This document shows, piece after piece, positions 7,152 to 15,376 of a stretch of 24,628 bases of DNA (position 1 is its first letter; each line of letters opens with the position of its first letter). Source of the DNA: Planctomycetota bacterium. Its GTDB lineage: Bacteria > Planctomycetota > Planctomycetia > Pirellulales > Pirellulaceae. Where the stretch lies: contig JAPLNJ010001041.1 of assembly GCA_026692885.1 (NCBI GenBank), positions 1 through 24,628 on the forward strand, in the 5' to 3' direction. A program made the translations under genes and the position numbers. Under the pieces are notes generated by a model that did no database searches, was not told the DNA's origin, and saw only the letters and a program-made list of their open reading frames with translations.

Positions 7152-7820
7152 TCAATCGGCGATCAGCCCCAACGCTTGGTAGATTCGCGAGTCCGCCAAG
7201 CTGTCGGCCGTCAGGGCAACACCGTGGAAATCGTGATGGTGGCTATGCTGGCTGGGGACGGCCACCGTGTAGGCACCGGCCGCGACGGCGGCTCGGCAGC
7301 CGTTCTCGCTGTCTTCCAGGACCAGCATGTGCTGGGGCGGCACCCCCAAACGACTCGCCGCCTTGAGGTAGATCTCGGGATGCGGTTTCCCTTGGACCAC
7401 GTCTTCCGAGGTCAGCAAGAACGCGAAGCGAGGTTCCAAGTCAAATTGCGACAGCACCGTTCGCGTAAACGAACGCCGGCTACTGGTCGCGATCGCCTTG
7501 GGAAGGGCAGCCGCCTCCAAGGCGTCGAGCAAGGACTCTAAGCCTGCCAACGGCGCCAGGTCTGTGGCCAGAATTTCGGCGAACAGGACGTCCGACTCTT
7601 GCTCCAGCTGATCCACCGTGTCCTGCAGTTGATGCCTGTCGATCATGATCTGCAGGGCAACTGGGCTGGGACGCCCCATCATGGCGCGTTTCAGTTCCGC
7701 CGTGAACTGCTGGCCCCTGCGCGCCAGGATCCTTTCGCCCACGAGGTCGTACAGGTCTTCCGTGTTGAACATCAGGCCGTCCAGGTCGAACACGACGGCG
7801 CGCAGCGTTGAGGTCAGCAT
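7152..7820 (-). CDS. HAD-superfamily hydrolase, beta-phosphoglucomutase-like subfamily
   Basis: 222 residues from the ATG at 7820; an ATG two codons upstream (7826) is equally possible and neither has a clear ribosome binding site. All four HAD motifs are present: Asp12 and Asp14 in FDLDGLMFNTE, Thr112-Ser113 in IATSS, Lys145 in GKPHPEIY and Glu169-Asp170 in VLEDSENG. The insertion between motifs I and II forms a helical cap (C1 type), as in phosphoglycolate phosphatase and beta-phosphoglucomutase relatives. Such enzymes use the first Asp as nucleophile to hydrolyse or transfer phosphate of small metabolites in the cytoplasm; the substrate cannot be named. It follows the STAS gene by 71 nt and may share its transcript. 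Confidence 0.92.
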   Translation of the reverse strand: MLTSTLRAVVFDLDGLMFNTEDLYDLVGERILARRGQQFTAELKRAMMGRPSPVALQIMIDRHQLQDTVDQLEQESDVLFAEILATDLAPLAGLESLLDALEAAALPKAIATSSRRSFTRTVLSQFDLEPRFAFLLTSEDVVQGKPHPEIYLKAASRLGVPPQHMLVLEDSENGCRAAVAAGAYTVAVPSQHSHHHDFHGVALTADSLADSRIYQALGLIAD

Positions 7821-7891
7821 AGGCATTCGTCGCGTTGGAATCCAGCGAGGCAGATATCGTCGCTTTGCGGGTGTCCTGATGCTTAACCTAA

Positions 7892-8245
7892 TCAACCCTT
7901 CTTCTGGAACGCGGCGAGCGCTTCAGCTTCTGTTTTGTGGATTTGGAACATCTTGTTCAGCCGCGTGATTTCAAAAACCTCCATGATGCTCGGAGCGATG
8001 TTGGACAACTTAATGAGCGTTTTAGCGCTGCCGCATTTCTTACTCAACAGCACAATTTTGCCGATCATCGCGGAAGACATAAACGTCACCCCTTGGAAGT
8101 TCAGCAACAGTTTGCCGCCGGCCTCATCGACCAGTGCCAGGAGTTCTCGCCCAATCTGAGCGATAACCGTATCCGTGAGGATCTTCTGAGCCGTAAACTG
8201 CACGACGAGCACATCGTCGCTACGGTGAGACAGCAATTCCGACAT
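7892..8245 (-). CDS. STAS-domain protein (anti-sigma factor antagonist-like)
   Basis: 117 residues covering a single STAS domain. The segment LLNFQGVTFMSSAMIGKIVLL matches the conserved loop where SpoIIAA-type antagonists carry DSSG; here the Asp is replaced by Ser57, while Ser58 sits at the usual phosphorylated position. Such proteins bind anti-sigma kinases of the SpoIIAB/RsbW type and release a sigma factor when unphosphorylated. No partner kinase or sigma factor is in the window, so the pathway is unknown. The start at 8245 is supported by AAGGA about 8 nt upstream. The groEL terminator lies just upstream, so it should have its own promoter in 8246-8330. The HAD gene follows on the same strand. 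Confidence 0.88.
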   Translation of the reverse strand: MSELLSHRSDDVLVVQFTAQKILTDTVIAQIGRELLALVDEAGGKLLLNFQGVTFMSSAMIGKIVLLSKKCGSAKTLIKLSNIAPSIMEVFEITRLNKMFQIHKTEAEALAAFQKKG

Positions 8246-8332
8246 GAGCCAATCCTTCTTCAGCAGGGTAGAGCGTAAGATTTCGCGCCTTTATCGTACC
8301 AAAGTCTCGCCGGAATGAAATCGTCGATGCCT

Positions 8333-8372
8333 CAAAAAAAAGGTTCGCCGATCGTGAAGATTGGCGAACCTT
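8333..8372 (-). terminator. Intrinsic terminator of groES-groEL
   Basis: On the minus strand a 14-bp stem (plus 8340-8353 against 8359-8372, one G-T pair) with a 5-base loop runs straight into seven or eight T residues. It begins 37 nt after the groEL stop codon, closing the chaperonin operon before the STAS gene. Confidence 0.93.
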
Positions 8373-8409
8373 GCTCGAAACCATCCCGTGCTGACGCGGA
8401 CGGGTGGAC

Positions 8410-10068
<1,659 letters not shown>

Positions 10069-10101
10069 TCAAGTATTCTGCTTGTGCTGTGGGCCGCTGA
10101 G

Positions 10102-10413
10102 CTAAGCCTCGATCACCGCCGAAATGTCATCTTCCCGCATCAGCAGCAGGTCTTCTTCGTCCAACTTGAACGTTTCGCCTGCGTAACTGCTGAAGATGAC
10201 CCGGTCACCGACTTTGACTTGCAACGGATTACGTCGGCCGTTGTCCAGGAGCTTCCCATCGCCGACGCTGACGATGGTGCCGCGTGCCGGCTTGTCTTTC
10301 GCGTTGTCCGGCAGAACGATACCGCCCGCGGTCTTCTCCTCAGAAGCCTCCCGCTGGATCACGACACGTTCCCCCAGAGGCTGCAGTTTCAGGCTCTTCT
10401 TCTTTGCTGCCAT
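10102..10413 (-). CDS. groS: Co-chaperonin GroES (10 kDa)
   Basis: 103 residues, slightly longer than E. coli GroES (97) because of an N-terminal MAAKKKSLK extension. Conserved elements are LQPLGERVVIQ, the mobile-loop region EEKTAGGIVLPDNAKDKPARG that contacts GroEL, and VKVGDRVIFSSYAGETFKLDEEDLLLMREDDISAVIE. It caps the GroEL chamber. It is the first gene of the groES-groEL operon, with GGGAGGG about 10 nt before the ATG. I find no CIRCE (HrcA-binding) inverted repeat in the roughly 240 nt upstream, so heat-shock control, if any, is by another route. Confidence 0.97.
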   Translation of the reverse strand: MAAKKKSLKLQPLGERVVIQREASEEKTAGGIVLPDNAKDKPARGTIVSVGDGKLLDNGRRNPLQVKVGDRVIFSSYAGETFKLDEEDLLLMREDDISAVIEA

Positions 10414-10761
10414 TGACAGTTACCCTCCCTTTGTTCTTGGCACAGAGTGTTCGTTGTTACCTATCAGCTGTTGGCAATTGCCCCGTTGTCAGCCACGACA
10501 CGGGACTGCCGCAATTCACCTCGGTTCAGGTGGATGCCATTGGTTTGCAACTGATGTGCCAAAGAGTTGGCTGTCGGTGCAAGTCTATAATGGGTAACGC
10601 GTTGGCATCTTTGGAGACATCGTGAACAAGAATAGTTTGGCAGGCCGCAGGGCTTGGCGTGGGTCGCGGCTGTCATTTTGACAGTGGCGGTTGCCGAATC
10701 CGCGGCAACAGTGCAAAATACGCTGACACACCTACTTCACGTCGATCCGGACGAATTTACG

Positions 10762-11640
10762 ATGCCTATTCCAGTCGCTTGCAAGTGCGGTCAGAAGTTT
10801 GCAGTCAAAGACGAATTGGCGGGCAAGGTCATGAAGTGCCCCAAGTGTGGAGGCTCGCTGCAAATTCCGGCGTCCCCCCAGAAACCGGCTGCAGCCAAGC
10901 CGAAGCCAGCGGCACCTCAGTCCCGCGGAACCGCAACCGCGCAGCCTGCTCAGGCAGTCCCCAGAGGGTCATCGCTGGCAGATCTGTTTGACGAGGCAGG
11001 CGTCAAGGCCGAAGCGCAGGACAATCGCCCGCGCTGTCCGCACTGCAAGGAGCCGATGGCTCCCGACGCGATTCTGTGCGTGAACTGCGGATTCAACGTG
11101 GAAACCGGTAAACGCATCCACGGGTTGGCTTCGGCGCAGGGGGCGGAAAAAGACTTGTACGGGCTAGCGGACGGGGGGGGGGGGCATGGTTCCGCGGCCA
11201 AATCCGTGCTCCGCAAAGCGGAAAAAACCATTCAGGACGACAAGGTCGAGGAGTACAAAATCCGCACTCAGGGCATGCCCATCTGGGCGCTGGTCATCCT
11301 GTTCGGGTGCCTCGTCACCTTCGGCGCCTGCATGTCCATGTTGCCAGCGGCGGAAGCCCTGTTCATCACAGGAATCATGCTGGCGGTACTGCCCGGTGTG
11401 GTCGGGATTATCTGCAACTTCATGATTATTGTCGTCGCTTTCTCCGAGAGCATCAAGGAAGGCGTGTGTGTCCTGCTGATCCCGTTCTACAACATCTACT
11501 ACAGCTGGACCCGCTGGAATAAGTGCGGTAGGCTTTTCATCATCGCCCTGCTTTGTTCCGTCCTCTCCGGGCTGGGCGGAGGATTGGCGGCGGTGTCCCC
11601 GATGTTTAAAGTCGAAGAGCAACCGACACGTCCGAAATGA
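10762..11640 (+). CDS. Zinc-ribbon membrane protein of unknown function
   Basis: 292 residues from the ATG at 10762 (MPIPVACKCGQKF). This start is preferred over an upstream TTG at 10654 because many planctomycete proteins begin in just this way. The N terminus is a zinc ribbon (Cys7, Cys9, Cys26, Cys29). A Pro/Ala-rich linker leads to a second ribbon (Cys92, Cys95, Cys106, Cys109). A Gly-rich joint encoded by twelve consecutive G bases (residues 138-141) follows, then a charged helix and three or four membrane segments from about residue 172 to the end. The probable topology is cytoplasmic ribbons on a membrane anchor. The DUF4013-type gene follows 129 nt downstream. The biochemical role is unknown. 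Confidence 0.82.
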   Translation: MPIPVACKCGQKFAVKDELAGKVMKCPKCGGSLQIPASPQKPAAAKPKPAAPQSRGTATAQPAQAVPRGSSLADLFDEAGVKAEAQDNRPRCPHCKEPMAPDAILCVNCGFNVETGKRIHGLASAQGAEKDLYGLADGGGGHGSAAKSVLRKAEKTIQDDKVEEYKIRTQGMPIWALVILFGCLVTFGACMSMLPAAEALFITGIMLAVLPGVVGIICNFMIIVVAFSESIKEGVCVLLIPFYNIYYSWTRWNKCGRLFIIALLCSVLSGLGGGLAAVSPMFKVEEQPTRPK

Positions 11641-11769
11641 CGTCGGCACGCCGCGAGTTACCTCTTGGTGGAAGTGGCGGTGTTGCTCGGCGACACCGAG
11701 CCGAGTTGCGAAGCAATTCGGCCACAAGATGCGGTGGACTTCCCGCCCCACAATGTTTGGAGACACGCC

Positions 11770-12564
11770 ATGTCCGAGTCGCCCGGAAATATATTGGACC
11801 AGAACCAGCCTGGCACAGCGTCGCCGGCCGGACAGGCGTTTTCCGGCATGCAGTATCTAGACGCCTACGCCTATGTGTTCGGCAGTCCCAACTGGGTCAT
11901 GAACGTAATTCTGGGAGCCGTCTGCCAACTGATTCCGATCATCGGGCCGATGGTGTTGATGGGCTACCAGTTCGACATCATCGAATCGCTCCAGCGGGAT
12001 CCGCGCGGCAGCTACCCTGACTTTTGCTTCGACCGTTTCGCCGACTATCTGAAACGCGGGCTGTGGCCGTTCCTGGTTTCCTTCATCGTCAACGCGATCG
12101 TCATTGTACCGGTGGCGCTCGTGTGCTACGTGATTGGGTTGGTGGTGTCCCTCGCCTCGCACGGAGCCGGCCAGCATGTAGGGCCGGTGGTGGCCTTCGT
12201 GGGCATGGGAGGCTGCTCCCTGCTGTTTATGGCCTTGCTGATCGCGGTCGGTTTCGTGTCGCTGCCGATGTGGCTGCGTGCCGGGCTGACGCAGGACTTT
12301 GCGGAAGCGTTCCGGCTTGATTTCGTCCGGGACTTCATCCGGACCATCTGGAAGGAGATGCTGCTTACCGCCCTGTTCCTGTTCGGCACCAGCCTCGTGG
12401 TAACCACGGCAGGAATGCTGCTGTGCTGTGTCGGCATCTATCCTGCGGGGGCTCTGGTCATGCTGGCGATTGCCCACCTTAATTACCAGCTTTACCAGGC
12501 TTACCTGTCGCGGGGCGGGATGCCGATTCCAGTTAAGTCCACCGTGGCCTCGCAACTGCGGTAA
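11770..12564 (+). CDS. DUF4013-type integral membrane protein
   Basis: 264 residues from the ATG at 11770, chosen because GGAGA lies about 7 nt upstream; the frame is open further left but without a signal. After a soluble N-terminal stretch of about 45 residues come some six hydrophobic segments. The pattern of a membrane helix ending in MGYQFDIIESLQRDPRGSYPDF followed by FADYLKRGLWPF resembles DUF4013 membrane proteins, where a helix, an amphipathic loop with a Pro-acidic turn and a G-L motif are typical. Function of that family is not known. It lies between the zinc-ribbon membrane gene and the secretin-fragment gene on the same strand, spacings 129 and 89 nt. Confidence 0.78.
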   Translation: MSESPGNILDQNQPGTASPAGQAFSGMQYLDAYAYVFGSPNWVMNVILGAVCQLIPIIGPMVLMGYQFDIIESLQRDPRGSYPDFCFDRFADYLKRGLWPFLVSFIVNAIVIVPVALVCYVIGLVVSLASHGAGQHVGPVVAFVGMGGCSLLFMALLIAVGFVSLPMWLRAGLTQDFAEAFRLDFVRDFIRTIWKEMLLTALFLFGTSLVVTTAGMLLCCVGIYPAGALVMLAIAHLNYQLYQAYLSRGGMPIPVKSTVASQLR

Positions 12565-12653
12565 TCGGTTGATTTTCCGTTGAAATACCTGCGGCATTCC
12601 GATAGACTTCGGATATGGATTGATGGGTTCTTGACTGCGTCTGGAGTGCCGGT

Positions 12654-13397
12654 ATGAACCGCCAGCTACTGTTGACCGTCGCCTGCCTGATCGGCCTGTG
12701 TGTCACACCCGCCTCCGGGCAGCAAGACATCCAGGTGCAACTGCCCACGTTCAACATGACGACGGTTTCGACCACGGTCAGCGTGCCGGACGGAGGCACG
12801 GGCCTGTTGGGCGGCATCGGGCGGGCCAGCGAAGGCAGTGTCGAACGCGGTGTGCCATTGTTGAGCAGTATGCCGTACCTGAATCGCATGTTCAAGAACC
12901 GCGGCATCGGACGCGACTTCGGGAGCTCAAATATGACCGTGATTCCGCGGATCATCATCCAGGAAGAGGAGGAGTTACGGCAGACTGGCGTATCCGCGGA
13001 TACGCTCGACCTGTTGACGTCCAGCGGCCGTGGCGGAGGAATTGGAACGTACGCCGGAGCCGCGGTCGACGCGAAATTGGCCCGTCAGGCCGAGTTCCTG
13101 TCCAACAATTTGGCGAGACATTCGGTGGAGGCGCCTCCGCTGGCTGGGGAGAAGAAACTGCCGTCGGTGGAAGAGATCAAGCGTCGCAACCAGCTGGCCA
13201 AGACCAATCGCACGGCCGAGGCGGCCGAATTCTTCGCGAAGGGGACTCGAGCCGAGGCAGACGGCAAGCCGGCGGTGGCTAAGGTCTTCTACAAAATGGC
13301 TGCCACTCGGGCCGAGGGCGATCTGCGCCAGCAGATTGCCACACGGCTAGCCATTCTCGCAGGCGCCCAGCAGGGAACCAAGTTGGCCGAGCGTTGA
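12654..13397 (+). CDS. Secreted orphan secretin-domain fragment protein
   Basis: 247 residues. A signal peptide (MNRQLLLTVACLIGLCVTPASGQ) shows export. Residues 42-103 match the C-terminal part of the type II/III secretin domain: VSVPDGGTGLLGGI, then RGVPLLSSMPYLNRMFKNRGIGRD and MTVIPRIIIQEEEE. Full secretins (GspD, PilQ) are 500-700 residues with N-domains before this region, so most of the pore-forming domain is missing. From about residue 110 there is a helical, charged tail with no recognised domain. The same compact arrangement occurs in planctomycete proteins as I recall them. It is unlikely to form a secretion pore alone and could instead interact with a real secretin or outer membrane; this is inference. 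Confidence 0.75.
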   Translation: MNRQLLLTVACLIGLCVTPASGQQDIQVQLPTFNMTTVSTTVSVPDGGTGLLGGIGRASEGSVERGVPLLSSMPYLNRMFKNRGIGRDFGSSNMTVIPRIIIQEEEELRQTGVSADTLDLLTSSGRGGGIGTYAGAAVDAKLARQAEFLSNNLARHSVEAPPLAGEKKLPSVEEIKRRNQLAKTNRTAEAAEFFAKGTRAEADGKPAVAKVFYKMAATRAEGDLRQQIATRLAILAGAQQGTKLAER

Positions 13398-13523
13398 ACT
13401 CGGTCGGCGTCCCCTGTTGCCTCTTCGCCGTGGGCCGTACACTGACCTGGGTGGTGCTTGACCACGTCGTCTCGTGTCTGTGTTGCCCCAGTTCGGTTTC
13501 TTCGCCTGTCAGCCAGCAGTCTC

Positions 13524-14363
13524 ATGATTTACAACGCCCCGATCAAGAAGCTCGTGCACAAGGACCTGACAATCGAGGGCTACTCGCGGGCAGCCGTGCA
13601 GACGTATTGGCGCATTGCAGAACTGAAACTGGGGTTTGATCTCGGCGCTCAGCCGTGGGATTTCATGGGCACGTCGACTTGGCTCGTGACGCATACGCAT
13701 CTGGACCACATTGCGGCACTGCCGGTCTATGTGGCCCGCCGACGGATGATGAAGATGGACCCGCCAACGATCCATTTGCCCGAACACGCCCTGCCGTTGA
13801 TCGAACACCTGCTGCGCGCCTTCAGCCGCTTGGATCGCGGCCGTTTGCCCTGCGAATTGAAGGCGGTGAAGCCGGGAGACGAAATCTCGCTGTCGCGCGA
13901 ATTGGTGGTGACGGCTTGTGCGGCCAAGCACACGGTGCCTTCGCTGAGCTACTTGGTGTGGGAGCGAAGGCAGAAGCTGAAGGCCGAGTATCAGGCGTTG
14001 TCCGGCGCGCAGATCCGTGACCTCCGTTTGTCAGGTGTCGAGGTCACCGAGGAGCGGCGCATCCCGTTGCTCGGCTACCTCGGGGACAGCGCACCGGAAG
14101 GCTTGGATGCTTGTCCGGCATTGTACGACGCCAAGGTCCTGATTGCCGAGATGACGTTCGTCGCGCCGAGTCATCGCAAGGAAAAGATCCATAAACACGG
14201 ACACATGCATTTGGACGATTTCGTGGAGCGACGCGATCGGTTCCGCAACGAACGGATTGTCGCGGCGCATTTCAGCACCCGATACCACGACCAGCAGATC
14301 CGCAGCTTTGTGGAAAAAGCGTTGCCCGACATGTTGGACGGCCGCTTGCATTTGTGGCTGTGA
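13524..14363 (+). CDS. RNase Z-like metallo-beta-lactamase-fold hydrolase
   Basis: 279 residues from the ATG at 13524; a longer open frame from 13458 adds an unlikely leader. All residues that bind the two zinc ions in tRNase Z have counterparts in order: HTHLDH (His57, His59, Asp61, His62), His136 in [13 protein letters not shown], Asp188 in YLGDSAPEG and His249 in AAHFSTRYH; the HGHMH motif (225-229) matches the conserved catalytic His region. The stretch after His136 ([11 protein letters not shown]...) also resembles RNase Z. RNase Z cuts the 3' trailer from pre-tRNA. The segment between His136 and Asp188, which carries the tRNA-binding arm in bacterial RNase Z, is shorter here (52 residues against about 70) and has no Gly-Pro-rich tip, so the substrate may differ. 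Confidence 0.82.
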   Translation: MIYNAPIKKLVHKDLTIEGYSRAAVQTYWRIAELKLGFDLGAQPWDFMGTSTWLVTHTHLDHIAALPVYVARRRMMKMDPPTIHLPEHALPLIEHLLRAFSRLDRGRLPCELKAVKPGDEISLSRELVVTACAAKHTVPSLSYLVWERRQKLKAEYQALSGAQIRDLRLSGVEVTEERRIPLLGYLGDSAPEGLDACPALYDAKVLIAEMTFVAPSHRKEKIHKHGHMHLDDFVERRDRFRNERIVAAHFSTRYHDQQIRSFVEKALPDMLDGRLHLWL

Positions 14364-14539
14364 GCCGCTGCTTTGAAATCCGAAACGCGATCCGGGTTAG
14401 GAAACCTGCCCCACGGCCGTCATCGGGTTTCGGTCGGGGAGGCTCGCGGATATATTGAAGGGCACGGGCTCGTTGTACCAAGGTGGGCTGCTCACGCGGC
14501 CCAGAACAGTGTTTCACGCTGCTCCCAGGAGTTGTGCCG

Positions 14540-15157
14540 ATGAGTGTTGTGACGCTGGCCCCATCCGCCGCGAGCCGTTTCGCCGTGCCTCCCGAGCCGG
14601 TCCTGCCGCTGACCGTGGCGCAGTATCACGCCATGATTCGGGCCGGGGCTTTGGAAGGCGGTGCGCCGATCGAACTCCTCGAAGGCTGGTTGGTGAGCAA
14701 GATGATCAAGAACCCATCCCACCGAGTGGCTGTGCGCAAGTGCAGGATCGCCCTGGAGAGGATTCTGCCCGCGGCTTGGTCGGTCGACACCCAGGAGCCG
14801 GTCACGACCGCCGAGAGCGAACCGGAACCGGACATCAGCGTCGTCCGCGGCGATACGACAACACTGTTAGACCGCCACCCTGGCCCCAACGAAATTGGTC
14901 TGCTGGTCGAAGTGGCCGAGACCTCGCTCGAGCGTGATCGTGGCTGGAAAAAACGCATCTACGCGGCCGCTGGGATTCCGGTGTATTGGATCGTGAATCT
15001 CGTCGATCGCCAGATTGAAGTCTTTACACAGCCCTCTGGCCCCGGCGAGCGGCCGGACTACGGCACCCGTCAGATCTTTCTCGCCGGGGACGAACTCGCG
15101 GTCGTGTTGGATGGCAGCGAAATGGGACGGATCGCGGTCCACGAACTGCTGCCATGA
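14540..15157 (+). CDS. Uma2-family (DUF820) putative restriction-type endonuclease
   Basis: 205 residues from the ATG at 14540, supported by AGGAG 8 nt upstream. It has the Uma2 layout: N-terminal LPLTVAQYHAMIRAGALEGGAPIELLEGWLV, then the PD-(D/E)xK core with Asp98 in EPDISVV, Glu124 in LLVEVAETS, and Lys137/Lys138 in WKKRIYAAAGIPVYWIVNL. This family has a restriction-endonuclease-like fold and is multi-copy in cyanobacteria and Planctomycetes; its natural substrate is unproven. The family's usual length is about 190 residues, so the gene appears intact. It is followed within 90 nt by a truncated response regulator start. Confidence 0.92.
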   Translation: MSVVTLAPSAASRFAVPPEPVLPLTVAQYHAMIRAGALEGGAPIELLEGWLVSKMIKNPSHRVAVRKCRIALERILPAAWSVDTQEPVTTAESEPEPDISVVRGDTTTLLDRHPGPNEIGLLVEVAETSLERDRGWKKRIYAAAGIPVYWIVNLVDRQIEVFTQPSGPGERPDYGTRQIFLAGDELAVVLDGSEMGRIAVHELLP

Positions 15158-15243
15158 GCGCGCGGATCAGGAGCGGATCAGAGGGAAGGGAAGGACAAGG
15201 CGGACCGCGAAGATCCCGAATCGTCGGTGGAAAGGAACAGGCC

Positions 15244-15354
15244 ATGTCGCGCAAACATCGCATCCTGGTCGTGGACGATTATTCCTTTGCCGGTCCTAAC
15301 CCAAAGCGTCAGCGAGGAAGAGCGGTGCTTCCTCGCTCACGCGAACTGTCGTGA
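15244..15354 (+). pseudogene. Truncated response regulator start fused to a dispersed repeat
   Basis: After a good ribosome binding site (GGAAAGGAAC) the ATG at 15244 opens MSRKHRILVVDDYSF, the first strand and acidic pocket (Asp-Asp) of a CheY-like receiver domain. From about 15290 the frame enters an intergenic repeat (CCTAACCCAAAGCGTCAGCG and its hairpin) and stops at 15354. Only some 15 of about 120 receiver residues remain, and no phospho-acceptor Asp or later motif exists downstream. This is best read as a gene remnant left by insertion or deletion at the repeat. The alternative, a real 36-residue peptide, is less likely. Confidence 0.7.
15306..15342. repeat. Dispersed hairpin repeat (GCGTCAGCGAGGAAG)
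   Basis: Arms 15306-15320 and 15328-15342 pair at 14 of 15 positions around a 7-base loop. The arm motif recurs in reverse complement near 20798-20813 (TTTCCTCGCTGACGC). From memory this CCTAACCC-AAGCGTCAGCGAGG unit is widespread in planctomycete intergenic DNA. It lies between convergent genes, so it could also help end transcription, though it has no T-tract. Confidence 0.8.
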
Positions 15355-15376
15355 TCGGGACTCCGTCTAGCCCGGG

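Noticed and set aside
10586..10591. TATAAT resembling a -10 box before the zinc-ribbon gene
   Set aside because: The nearest -35-like TTGGCT is only 13 nt away and no other candidate sits at 16-18 nt; too weak to call. A GTG mini-frame at 10622-10681 with GGAGA before it was also seen but has no other support.
10414..10660. Partial CIRCE-like half site (GAGTGTTCG) near 10446
   Set aside because: Only six of nine bases match one half and there is no matching left half at the right distance.
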